Shown here piece after piece: positions 55,708 to 63,310 of a DNA stretch of 64,000 nt. How positions within the stretch are numbered: position 1 is the stretch's first letter; every line of letters starts with the position of its first letter. This DNA is from Leptospira johnsonii (GTDB lineage: Bacteria; Spirochaetota; Leptospiria; Leptospirales; Leptospiraceae): positions 372,001 to 436,000 of the forward strand of contig NZ_BFAY01000007.1 of assembly GCF_003112675.1 (NCBI RefSeq), given 5' to 3'. The position numbers were made by a program, and so were the translations under genes. Under the pieces are notes generated by a model that saw only the letters and a program-made list of their open reading frames with translations, was not told the origin of the DNA and did no database searches.

Positions 55708-56777
55708 ACTTCTAAAATCAGATTTTTTCCAAGAAATACTGCATATTCTTCCGTTGCTTTTTTAAGTTTCTTTTTAAAATTTACACTTAGTGGTTTGTAA
55801 GGAATTACTTTGAGGATAACATCTTCTTTTTTTAATTCTCTTTGCCAAATGCCACTCACCCAACCATTAATAACTAATATTGGCCTAAATAGATCGTCTG
55901 CAGGAGTTAAAAGTCTTTTAGGAGGCGGATCCATACAGTCTTTACGATCTGTATATGCTAATAAGAACTCATCGAATGCAGGAAGAAGGAACAAAGTATC
56001 CGAGTCCTTATCTATTATATCCATCTTCTTAGGAATATAATAGATATGATCATCCTTCTGAAAGCTGGTTAATTTCGATCCAAGACTTTCTATGGCGACT
56101 TTTGCGTCCTTTATACCCAAACCGGACCACCAAACAAAATCCGCCATGGTTGCCGGCGCCCTAGTATCAAAATACCTTTTAGTGATCTCATAAAGAGCTT
56201 CTTCCCTTGGTTTTTTGACTCTTTTGATCTTCGGGAGCCATTCTTCGATCAAAGTATATGTGAAGTCTTTGTCCCTTCTTGGACCAAAACAGACTAATCC
56301 CTCTAAACCTGCTCTTTGCAGAATGTGAGATAACCTGGTAGTATTCGTGATAATTCCTGATTTTTCTAAAATGGAAGATATTTCCTTTCTAGTAAGAAAG
56401 TTCTGGTTCGAAAGATTTTTGGAAAGAATAGAATAACATTTTTTTAATACTTTAGGATCTAATTCTATTTTCTTGTAATGAGCTGCGTATTTTGAGACCG
56501 TAGGAGGACCTAATAAATCCAATAACCAATATATATCTTTGGCGGAAACCACATGCAATGTTCCTCTCAGAGGCCAAGATCTAATGATCTTTTTATCCAA
56601 AAATGCAGACTCGATATCTTCTTCCTTTAAACTAGGAGCCCTGAGTCCAATCGCCCATTTAGAGGCGGCATAGTCCTGACCTTGGATGGCGCCTAAAGCT
56701 TCTACCACCTTTTCCGGAGTTGAATATTGAGGTTCCGAAACATGTAAATGTTTCAATCTTGTCAATGCGATATTCAC
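55704..56777 (-). CDS. AlkZ/YcaQ-like winged-helix DNA glycosylase family protein (HTH_42)
   Basis: The 357-residue product matches the HTH_42/'winged helix DNA-binding domain-containing' family that includes the AlkZ (YcaQ) glycosylases acting on interstrand crosslinks and alkylated bases. Visible elements: 'VVEALGAIQGQDYAASKWAI' with the QGQD motif in the position of the catalytic QxQ/QxD residues, 'RSWPLRGTLHVVSA', 'SHILQRAGLEGLVCFGPRR', and 'LLPAFDEFLLAYTDR'. It is divergent from an AlkC-like glycosylase gene. A role in repair of alkylated DNA is well supported by family and neighbour; the exact lesion is unknown. Confidence 0.85.
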   Translation of the reverse strand: MNIALTRLKHLHVSEPQYSTPEKVVEALGAIQGQDYAASKWAIGLRAPSLKEEDIESAFLDKKIIRSWPLRGTLHVVSAKDIYWLLDLLGPPTVSKYAAHYKKIELDPKVLKKCYSILSKNLSNQNFLTRKEISSILEKSGIITNTTRLSHILQRAGLEGLVCFGPRRDKDFTYTLIEEWLPKIKRVKKPREEALYEITKRYFDTRAPATMADFVWWSGLGIKDAKVAIESLGSKLTSFQKDDHIYYIPKKMDIIDKDSDTLFLLPAFDEFLLAYTDRKDCMDPPPKRLLTPADDLFRPILVINGWVSGIWQRELKKEDVILKVIPYKPLSVNFKKKLKKATEEYAVFLGKNLILEV

Positions 56778-56949
56778 GTAAGTGTATCTAATCTATAAAA
56801 TATAGATTTCCGCGAATCATTTTTTATTACTTAAAGCAAACCGACGCAAGTATCCTATTTAATATTTTTTGCGATCAGCAAGACTTTTCCGAACCAAATA
56901 TCGAAAAATACTACCTACTCCAACTGGGAAATGGATTATACCAAAGTTT

Positions 56950-58083
56950 ATGGCGGAAGCGCTTAAAAACTTTTACAATGACAAGGCTCTATTAGAGCTA
57001 GGGACCGAATTCTCCACAGTGTTATCTCATAAACGACCGGAAGATTGGGTCCAAGAGATCAAACGTAAAGATTGGAAGAAGTTGGAGCTCAAACAAAGGA
57101 TCAACAGAATTGCAGAAGTCCTATCAAACTCTCTTCCAAAACCATTTCCAAAAGCTGTTTCACCTTTATTAAAAATTTCGAAAGTTCTGGAGAAAAAATT
57201 CTCCGGTACACAAAGGTTCTATATCATTTTTTTAGGGGAAACAGTTGAGATCTCAGGTATCGATTATCCAGAAGAATCCTTATACTGCATGGAAAAGATC
57301 ACTCAAATTATTTCTTGTGAATTTTCTATCCGAGAGTTTTTGATCAGATATCCGGATATCGCTTGGAAAAAAATGTTAGAATGGTCCAAACATTCTCATC
57401 CAGGAACCAGAAGATTAGCCAGTGAAGGTTCCCGACCAAGATTGCCATGGGGAAAAGGGATCCCAGGATTAAAAAAAGATCCTGAAAGAACTCTCTCCAT
57501 TTTAGAAAACTTGAAAAACGATCCAGATGAAGTGGTCCGCAGAAGTGTCGCCAATCATCTAAACGATATTTCTAAAGATCATCCAGACTTAGTGATCTCG
57601 ATCGCAAAAAAATGGATGGGTAAATCGGAAAATACGGATCTTTTATTAAAACATGCGCTTAGAGGTTTATTAAAACAAGGTAATTCGGATACACTTTCTA
57701 TCTTCGGATTTGCTAAAAGTACATCTGTTAAAATTTCAAAGTTGGACCTCCAACCTAAAATTGTAGAGATCGGAAAACATTTAGTATATCGTTTTGAATT
57801 GAGATCGGAGGCAAAAGAGCCCACACTTTACAGATTAGAATCTAAGATCCATTATCTAAAACCTTCCGGGAAATTTTCCACAAAGGTGTTTCAGATAGAA
57901 GAAAGAGAATTTTCTCCCAAAGAGACAAAAGTTTACGAAAGAAAACAATCTTTCCAACAAATGACCACTAGAATACACTCTGCCGGGATCCATAAACTGG
58001 AAATCATTGTAAACGGAGAAACAAAGGCAAAGGCAGACTTCAACGTTTCTCTTCCCAAAGTCCTAAAAAAATATAAACGTTAA
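56950..58083 (+). CDS. AlkC-like DNA alkylation repair glycosylase (HEAT-like repeats plus Ig-like domain)
   Basis: The start at ATG 56950 is chosen because the AlkC family begins 'AEALKNFYNDKALLELG'; a longer frame to TTG 56869 has no homology-like sequence. The 377-residue protein has HEAT-like helical repeats (about 30-265) with 'WSKHSHPGTRRLASEGSRPR' and 'LKNDPDEVVRRSVANHLNDI', and a C-terminal Ig-like beta domain (about 275-365). AlkC enzymes excise 3-methyladenine without base flipping. The gene is divergent from the AlkZ-like gene, with 172 bases between starts. No Ada or AlkB gene is seen. Confidence 0.9.
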   Translation: MAEALKNFYNDKALLELGTEFSTVLSHKRPEDWVQEIKRKDWKKLELKQRINRIAEVLSNSLPKPFPKAVSPLLKISKVLEKKFSGTQRFYIIFLGETVEISGIDYPEESLYCMEKITQIISCEFSIREFLIRYPDIAWKKMLEWSKHSHPGTRRLASEGSRPRLPWGKGIPGLKKDPERTLSILENLKNDPDEVVRRSVANHLNDISKDHPDLVISIAKKWMGKSENTDLLLKHALRGLLKQGNSDTLSIFGFAKSTSVKISKLDLQPKIVEIGKHLVYRFELRSEAKEPTLYRLESKIHYLKPSGKFSTKVFQIEEREFSPKETKVYERKQSFQQMTTRIHSAGIHKLEIIVNGETKAKADFNVSLPKVLKKYKR

Positions 58084-58180
58084 CTACTTTTCCTGAATTT
58101 GCCATTTATATTTTAAAAATTCTTTCGTTTCAAATTTCCAAACAACTCGTAAAAAAATACGGTCGATCCAAGATCAACGT

Positions 58181-58636
58181 ATGAATCTATTATTACCTAT
58201 AGTCTTTGCGCTTCTTTCTGGACTTGCTATGTCCATACAACCCGGTATCAATTCCATATTAGGCAAAAACATAGAAAGTCCTTGGCTTGCTTCCACCATT
58301 TCCTTTTTCGTTGGGACCATAGCGTTAGGGATCATAACTTTTGCTTTAGGAGAAATGAAATCCACTTCGTTCTTAGTGCAAACAATCAAAGAACAACCCT
58401 GGTGGATCTGGACCGGAGGATTTTTAGGAGCTATCGTAGTTACTTCCTCCTTAGTTTTTGCACCCAAAATAGGAGCTACGAGCTGGATTGCCTTATTCTT
58501 ATTAGGCCAAGTAGTCACTTCAATCTTATTGGAAAAATGGGGTATATTAGGATTTCCTGAAAAACCGATCTCAGTCCAAAAGATGATCGGCCTAGGATTA
58601 TTGGTTCTAAGCGCTTGGCTGGTCAAAAAAGGATGA
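58181..58636 (+). CDS. DMT-superfamily small membrane protein (DUF606/YdcZ-like)
   Basis: The product is 151 residues with about five membrane helices. 'LSGLAMSIQPGINSILGK' at the N-terminus and 'GGFLGAIVVTSSLVFAPKIG' in the middle are typical of the DUF606 family of half-sized drug/metabolite transporter proteins, which work as dimers. The substrate is unknown. A long open frame on the opposite strand of the same region is a shadow. It is followed by a structured GC-rich element. Confidence 0.88.
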   Translation: MNLLLPIVFALLSGLAMSIQPGINSILGKNIESPWLASTISFFVGTIALGIITFALGEMKSTSFLVQTIKEQPWWIWTGGFLGAIVVTSSLVFAPKIGATSWIALFLLGQVVTSILLEKWGILGFPEKPISVQKMIGLGLLVLSAWLVKKG

Positions 58637-58654
58637 TTGAAATCAACATTCAGT

Positions 58655-58760
58655 AGTACCGCGGTAGTGATGCGAAGGACTTTAGTCCGGGCTCCGCCCG
58701 GATGAGCGCGAATGCGCGAATCCGTAGCAGCACGACTCCCGCAAAGCGGGAGGACCGCCC
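58655..58760. repeat. GC-rich multi-hairpin element, candidate dispersed palindromic repeat
   Basis: About 105 bases of clearly higher GC than the surroundings lie between two convergent genes. It contains TACCGCGGTA (palindrome), GGACT-TT-AGTCC (58677-58688), CCGGGC-TCC-GCCCGG (58687-58701), GCGC-GAAT-GCGC, and CTCCCGC-AAA-GCGGGAG (58736-58752), plus a possible outer stem GCGGT/ACCGC. This looks like a REP/BIME-like or other dispersed structured repeat. Only one copy is in the window, so repetition is unproven. Confidence 0.45.
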
Positions 58761-58792
58761 AAGTAAATCGTAAAAAAGAAAATTAACTTTTC

Positions 58793-60289
58793 CTAATAGT
58801 CCTCGTCGGACCAACCAACGTCTTTGAGGAAGTCTTCGTAAGAACCGTCGAAAATCCGGATCGTATCATTGTCAAAAACGATCAATTTGGTGGCAACAGC
58901 TCTAAGATGCATTTCGTTGTGAGTGACCATGATGACGGAACCTTCGAACTCGTCGATGGCTTCGATCAATGCATCGCAGGATTGCATGTCCAAGTGGTTG
59001 GTAGGCTCATCCAAAAATAGTAGATGGCAAGGAGTAACTAAAATTTTTCCAAGCATCACCCTACTCTTCTCACCACCCGAAAGTACCTTGATCTTTTTCA
59101 AAGACATATCGTCGGAAAACATTAAGCCACCGGCGATAGTTCTCGCGAGCCATTCAGTACAAGATTTATCCGCACTCATGATCTCTTCAGTGACAGTTGC
59201 ATTCTCGTTCAGATTCAATTTATTCGTCTGACCGAAATAACCTTCCTTCAATACAGGATGTTTTTGTATCCTTCCTGAACTTGGTTGGAGTTCCCCGGCA
59301 AGAAGTTTCAAAAGAGTGGATTTACCCTTACCATTCTTACCGATAATACAAATCCGATCTCTCTTTCCAACACTCAAAGAAAAATCTGAAATCAAATAAG
59401 GTTCCTGTCCTGAATAAGAGAAAGAAATATTTTCTGCAGACAACATTTGGCTCGCGGCGAAAGGTGCTGCATTAAAATACAATTCCAGACTTTCGATCTC
59501 TTCCAATGCCTTCATCTCGCCTTGCTTCTCTAATTTTTTTACTCTAGATTGGGCACGACTTGCAAAACTCGCCTTGGCTTTAAAACGAGCGATAAAGATC
59601 TCTTCTTGTTTTCTTTTTTTCGCCTCGTTCAAACGAGTCCTTTCATAAATTTCTTCGGCCTGATTGATCTGATTATAAAGTTTATCCGTATCACCTTGGA
59701 CCTTGATCGCTTTCGTGCGATGGATCGCAGCAGTATGAGTCACCACACTATCCATAAAACTTCTATCGTGAGTGACTAAAATGATCTCACCTTCCCACTC
59801 CCGTAGGAATTCCTCCAACCAACGGATGGTAACAATATCCAGATAGTTATTCGGCTCGTCTAACATGAGTAAGTCGGGACCGGAAACCAGAAGTTTTGCC
59901 AAATTCATCCGGATCTGATAACCACCCGAAAACTCCTCCGGGCTTCTTTCCAGATCCGCTTCGGAAAAACCCAAACCGGACAAAACCTTTTCAACCTGCC
60001 AAGTCTCGTATTCCTCACCCTCAGGAAGACCGAGCGCACATTCTTCCAACACTGTAGGCTTAGTAAATTTCAAATGCTGTTGTAAATGCCCGATCTTATA
60101 ACCTTTCGGGACAGTAATTGAACCGGAATCCGGCTCCACATTCCCCAAAATCATCTGAAACAAAGTGGACTTACCGTGACCGTTCCTCCCGACAAGACCC
60201 AACTTTTCGCCCCGATTTAAACTCAGATTCAGATCATCGAACAACAAGTTAGAAGTATAAGATTTATGAAGATTAGAAATTTTGATCAT
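58793..60289 (-). CDS. ABC-F family ATPase (translation factor)
   Basis: The product is 498 residues with two ABC domains and no membrane helix. Domain 1: Walker [10 protein letters not shown], signature [15 protein letters not shown], Walker [11 protein letters not shown]. Domain 2: Walker [10 protein letters not shown], signature [15 protein letters not shown], Walker [11 protein letters not shown]. The linker (about 235-290) is charged and helical, as in the P-site tRNA interaction motif of ABC-F proteins. Such proteins act on ribosomes, either in housekeeping translation or antibiotic protection; this one lacks a long C-terminal extension. The leader upstream carries inverted repeats. Confidence 0.93.
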   Translation of the reverse strand: MIKISNLHKSYTSNLLFDDLNLSLNRGEKLGLVGRNGHGKSTLFQMILGNVEPDSGSITVPKGYKIGHLQQHLKFTKPTVLEECALGLPEGEEYETWQVEKVLSGLGFSEADLERSPEEFSGGYQIRMNLAKLLVSGPDLLMLDEPNNYLDIVTIRWLEEFLREWEGEIILVTHDRSFMDSVVTHTAAIHRTKAIKVQGDTDKLYNQINQAEEIYERTRLNEAKKRKQEEIFIARFKAKASFASRAQSRVKKLEKQGEMKALEEIESLELYFNAAPFAASQMLSAENISFSYSGQEPYLISDFSLSVGKRDRICIIGKNGKGKSTLLKLLAGELQPSSGRIQKHPVLKEGYFGQTNKLNLNENATVTEEIMSADKSCTEWLARTIAGGLMFSDDMSLKKIKVLSGGEKSRVMLGKILVTPCHLLFLDEPTNHLDMQSCDALIEAIDEFEGSVIMVTHNEMHLRAVATKLIVFDNDTIRIFDGSYEDFLKDVGWSDEDY

Positions 60290-60328
60290 GTATGGTAAGC
60301 ACTCGCGGTTTCTCTATGGCGGAAATTC

Positions 60329-60406
60329 TAAAGGAGACCAAATCGTATTACACTCGATCGATTTCCTTATTCCTAAGACGTTAACGTCAGTCCGGAGTCT
60401 CCTTTA
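60329..60406. promoter_or_regulatory. Paired inverted repeat and 12-bp palindrome upstream of the ABC-F gene
   Basis: TAAAGGAGAC (60329-60338) is the exact inverse of GTCTCCTTTA (60397-60406), and between them lies the perfect palindrome GACGTTAACGTC (60377-60388). The set starts 40 bases before the ABC-F start codon. It could be an attenuator-type leader or operator pair. Confidence 0.4.
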
Positions 60407-60623
60407 ACCAAACTTATAGAAAAGGGTTAGATTTCACGCAAAAATGTTTAGGGATCCTATACCCGACAAGGATTTTAAACGAAAATGGGACTGGTTCGCC
60501 TTCCGTTTGGCGATAAAATCCAAACCATAAACGGCTCATTTGTTCTTTTTTTTGTAACTTGAGAAAAAAAATATTTCATGTTTGTTGGTTGCTAATCAAC
60601 GAGAAGAGAGGAGATTTTCAATT

Positions 60624-60806
60624 ATGGAAAAAATAATAAAAATCAACCGCTACTCTCCCTTCCTTCGCAGAAATATATTCGCGATCCCGAAATCACTTTT
60701 GTCCGCCAATGAGATCCAAAAAATTTACGAATTTGATGGGATGCAGAACAATAGAAATCTTCTTACAGAAAAATCAATTTTCATTCGATATATTAATTTA
60801 ATTTAA
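60624..60806 (+). CDS. Possible small protein of 60 residues
   Basis: ATG 60624 follows AGAGGAG at a good distance and begins 'EKIIKINRYSPFLRRNIFAI', a basic, Ile/Asn-rich sequence with no recognisable domain or signal peptide. The surrounding DNA is AT-rich and non-coding in other frames. It may be real because of the ribosome site, but there is no further support. The rest of the 60290-60905 gap holds the inverted repeats listed above. Confidence 0.3.
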   Translation: MEKIIKINRYSPFLRRNIFAIPKSLLSANEIQKIYEFDGMQNNRNLLTEKSIFIRYINLI

Positions 60807-60905
60807 AAATTTAATAAATCCGATCGATAATCCGAGGTGATCATAAATTTCACTCATAAAAATTCTTAAGTTTAAAATTCTAAGGCTCCTTATAGAACCT
60901 CAAAA

Positions 60906-61313
60906 CTATAAATGTCTGATCTCAGCGGGTTGGTTATGCCAATTATTATTCAAACCGTCTGCATACCATACTGGCGCTTCGATTAAATCATTCAGATCGG
61001 CATTATCTAAAGTTGAAATGGCAACGCTTACGAATGCTCCGCCGATTTCTTCAATATACCCTTTCGAGAAGGTTCTTACTCCGCAATTCTTGCAAAAATG
61101 ATGTTTGCTACTTTTTGAATTAAATTCGTAAAAGCTAAGGCTGTCTTCTCCGCTTAATAAATGAAAGGCGTCCGGTTTAACGATGATGGACCAGTTTCGG
61201 ACTTTTCTGCAAAAAGAACAGTTGCATCTACCTGTGCCTGCGCTCAAATCTAAATCCGCTTCGTAACGGACCGCGCCGCAATGACAACTTCCAGAATATT
61301 TTCTCATGCTCAT
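60906..61313 (-). CDS. GFA-family zinc protein (glutathione-dependent formaldehyde-activating-like / CENP-V)
   Basis: The 135-residue product has AAGGAG 7 bases before the ATG. The GFA/CENP-V zinc signature is present: [11 protein letters not shown] (Cys10, Cys12), CNCSFCRK (Cys30, Cys32, Cys35), and [11 protein letters not shown]. The fold binds two zinc ions. The original Gfa enzyme accelerates formation of S-hydroxymethylglutathione, but most homologues are uncharacterised. A perfect 11-bp inverted repeat lies 68-94 bases upstream, so transcription is probably controlled by a dimeric repressor, perhaps the TetR protein next to it. Confidence 0.92.
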   Translation of the reverse strand: MSMRKYSGSCHCGAVRYEADLDLSAGTGRCNCSFCRKVRNWSIIVKPDAFHLLSGEDSLSFYEFNSKSSKHHFCKNCGVRTFSKGYIEEIGGAFVSVAISTLDNADLNDLIEAPVWYADGLNNNWHNQPAEIRHL

Positions 61314-61380
61314 AGATAACTCCTTTTCGGATCTTAAAAGTGGATCGAATTTTCGGATCCGTATATAGAATATTACAATA

Positions 61381-61407
61381 TAAATATGACAAATTCTGTC
61401 ATATTTA
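61381..61407. promoter_or_regulatory. TetR-type operator: perfect 11-5-11 inverted repeat
   Basis: TAAATATGACA, spacer AATTC, TGTCATATTTA. The site lies between the TetR gene (stop at 61495) and the GFA start codon (61313) and is AT-rich like a promoter. Its size fits a TetR-family or similar dimer. Regulator identity is inferred from proximity. Confidence 0.65.
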
Positions 61408-61494
61408 GAAATCGAGTTTAGAAAAAAGTAAAAATATCTTCGCTTTAAATTCAGGCTTTCTTGTCCGTTTTGAGCGAAAGTGACGGTAAAAAGA

Positions 61495-62151
61495 TCAAAC
61501 AGATCGTTTACGGACCTTCTTCTTTTTTGCCCCTCTCATAAATAGGATCCAAGCCTTCTCAAAATATTTGGAACGTTTAGATTGAGAACGGAATTCTTTA
61601 CTCCCCAAAAGAACTTCGTTCAAAGGATATCCTGTCATGACTTGAAGCAACTGAGTAGTCAAAAATTTTGGATCTATAGGATCCAACTCATTGGATTTTT
61701 GCGCTGCAATTACAAGATCAAGGATCCTAAGAAAAGAAGGACTTTCTTCGCATTGCAAGTTAGATGCGATCTCGGGCATATGTTCCACTTCGGAAATGGT
61801 AATCCTATATAAGTTTGCAATCTGATCCGAAACGATTAACTCTAGTAACCTTCTACAAGATTCCTTTAAAGTTTCGAGAGGACTTTCCTTCTTGCACTCG
61901 ATCCGAACGAGTAGATCGATAAATTTCTTCTTTTGAAATTCCATCACAGCTAAGAACAGGTCCGATTTCGATTTAAATCGCCTGTAAATCGTATGTTTGC
62001 CCGCACTGCAAGCTAAAGCAACCTGCTCAATAGAAGTGGCGGTAAATCCTTGGGTCGTAAAAAGCCCTAAAGCAATATCCAATATCCTGTCGGATATACC
62101 CTCAGATACTTTCTTGGGAGGGCGTCCCGTTCTGATCTTGCGGACCTTCAT
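61495..62151 (-). CDS. TetR/AcrR-family transcriptional regulator
   Basis: From ATG 62151 the product is 218 residues (a TTG at 62166 would add five). The basic 'TGRPPKK' precedes a TetR N-terminal HTH: '[22 protein letters not shown]', then '[21 protein letters not shown]'. The C-terminal ligand/dimer domain (about 80-205) resembles the AefR-like group. A basic tail ([11 protein letters not shown]) ends the protein. The start codon overlaps the first codon of the divergent NmrA-like gene. Likely targets are the NmrA-like gene and, through the palindrome at 61381-61407, the GFA gene. Confidence 0.93.
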   Translation of the reverse strand: MKVRKIRTGRPPKKVSEGISDRILDIALGLFTTQGFTATSIEQVALACSAGKHTIYRRFKSKSDLFLAVMEFQKKKFIDLLVRIECKKESPLETLKESCRRLLELIVSDQIANLYRITISEVEHMPEIASNLQCEESPSFLRILDLVIAAQKSNELDPIDPKFLTTQLLQVMTGYPLNEVLLGSKEFRSQSKRSKYFEKAWILFMRGAKKKKVRKRSV

Positions 62152-63014
62152 TGGTGTTAGGAGCAACCGGGCAACAAGGCGGAGAGACTACAAAGTATTT
62201 ACTCAGAAACCGCTGGAAGGTAAGAGCTTTCACTATAAACCCTTCTTCAGAAAATTCCTTAAGGTTGAAAAAGCTTGGAGCGGAAATCTTCCAAGGTGCT
62301 ATGGAAGATCCTTCTTCCCTTGATTTTGCAATGCGGGACGTATATGGGGTATTCAGCGTTCAACCCCCTGAATGGGAACCGAATGAATCTACAGATGCAA
62401 ACGAAATTAAAGTAGGTAAGTTAGTCGCTGATTCGTGTAAGAAGGCAAAAGTTTCTCATTTAGTTTACTCTTCAGTAATTGGAGCAGAAAGACAAGCCAG
62501 CTTCCGGACCCATAAATGGGAGATAGAAAAATACATACATAGCTTAGGCATACCTTTTACGATCCTAAGACCGACAGGTTTTATGGAAAACTTGATCCAT
62601 TCTCGCTCAGGTATACCTGGCGGACTTTTGTACGAAACAGTATCTCCGGACAGTCGCATACATTTAATCTCTGTTGAAGATATTGGAGTCTTTGCTGGAT
62701 TAGCCTTCGAAAATCCGGAAAAATATTCAGGGAGAACGATCGACCTCGTAGGAGATAGTCTAACTTCATTACAAATTGTAGATATACTTTCCATGTATTT
62801 GGACAGAAGAATAGAATATATGAGGATACCGCTCGAAACGGTATATTCTCATAACAAAATTTTGGGTTTATTGACAGAGTGGATCAATCGAGAAGGTTAT
62901 CCGAAAGTGGATCTAGACTCTTTGCGAAGAGAACATCCCGGTCTTCAGAATTTCCCGCAGTGGTTAGAAAAAACCGGAAAGGTAAAGATAGAAGAGGCAT
63001 CTCTCAAACCTTAG
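62151..63014 (+). CDS. NmrA-like NAD(P)-binding protein, possibly N-terminally short
   Basis: From TTG 62151 the product is 287 residues. It has the NAD(P)-binding GATGQQGG at the very N-terminus, 'VYGVFSVQPPEW', 'AKVSHLVYSSVIGAERQASF' and 'TILRPTGFMENL', as in NmrA/HSCARG proteins, which sense the NADP(H) state or reduce quinones. Usually four or more residues of the first beta strand precede 'VLGATG'; here an in-frame TGA lies 18 bases upstream of the TTG, so that strand is nearly absent. Either the protein tolerates this or the gene is 5'-damaged. It is divergent from, and overlaps the start of, the TetR gene. Confidence 0.85.
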   Translation: MVLGATGQQGGETTKYLLRNRWKVRAFTINPSSENSLRLKKLGAEIFQGAMEDPSSLDFAMRDVYGVFSVQPPEWEPNESTDANEIKVGKLVADSCKKAKVSHLVYSSVIGAERQASFRTHKWEIEKYIHSLGIPFTILRPTGFMENLIHSRSGIPGGLLYETVSPDSRIHLISVEDIGVFAGLAFENPEKYSGRTIDLVGDSLTSLQIVDILSMYLDRRIEYMRIPLETVYSHNKILGLLTEWINREGYPKVDLDSLRREHPGLQNFPQWLEKTGKVKIEEASLKP

Positions 63015-63310
63015 ACATTGCGGCCTCCGAGCAGTGTTTGTTTCTATCTTCTTCTCTCCTTTCCTCGTCCTTACAAGCTCTAAATTCAATTTGGTCATTT
63101 ATTTTTCCAGGATTGGGATTGACCGAATATTGTAGCAATCGTTACAATGATCCAAAAGGTAACTATTCCCTGCGAGATCGGACAAAGCTCAAGGAATAGA
63201 TAAAAGGTCCGAATCAATATATCTTTTATATTCCCTAATGAGCGGTGAAAATCCAAAGGATGGAGAAAGAAAAATCGAAAATCCAACCGATTCTATATTA
63301 GGAGAATATT

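Noticed and set aside
58174..58626. 150-codon open frame on the minus strand
   Set aside because: It is antisense to the DUF606-like gene across almost its whole length and its product is composed of residues expected from the complementary strand; no ribosome site.
62879..63199. 106-codon plus-strand frame after the NmrA-like gene
   Set aside because: Most of it overlaps the end of the NmrA-like gene in another frame; the extension has no motif.
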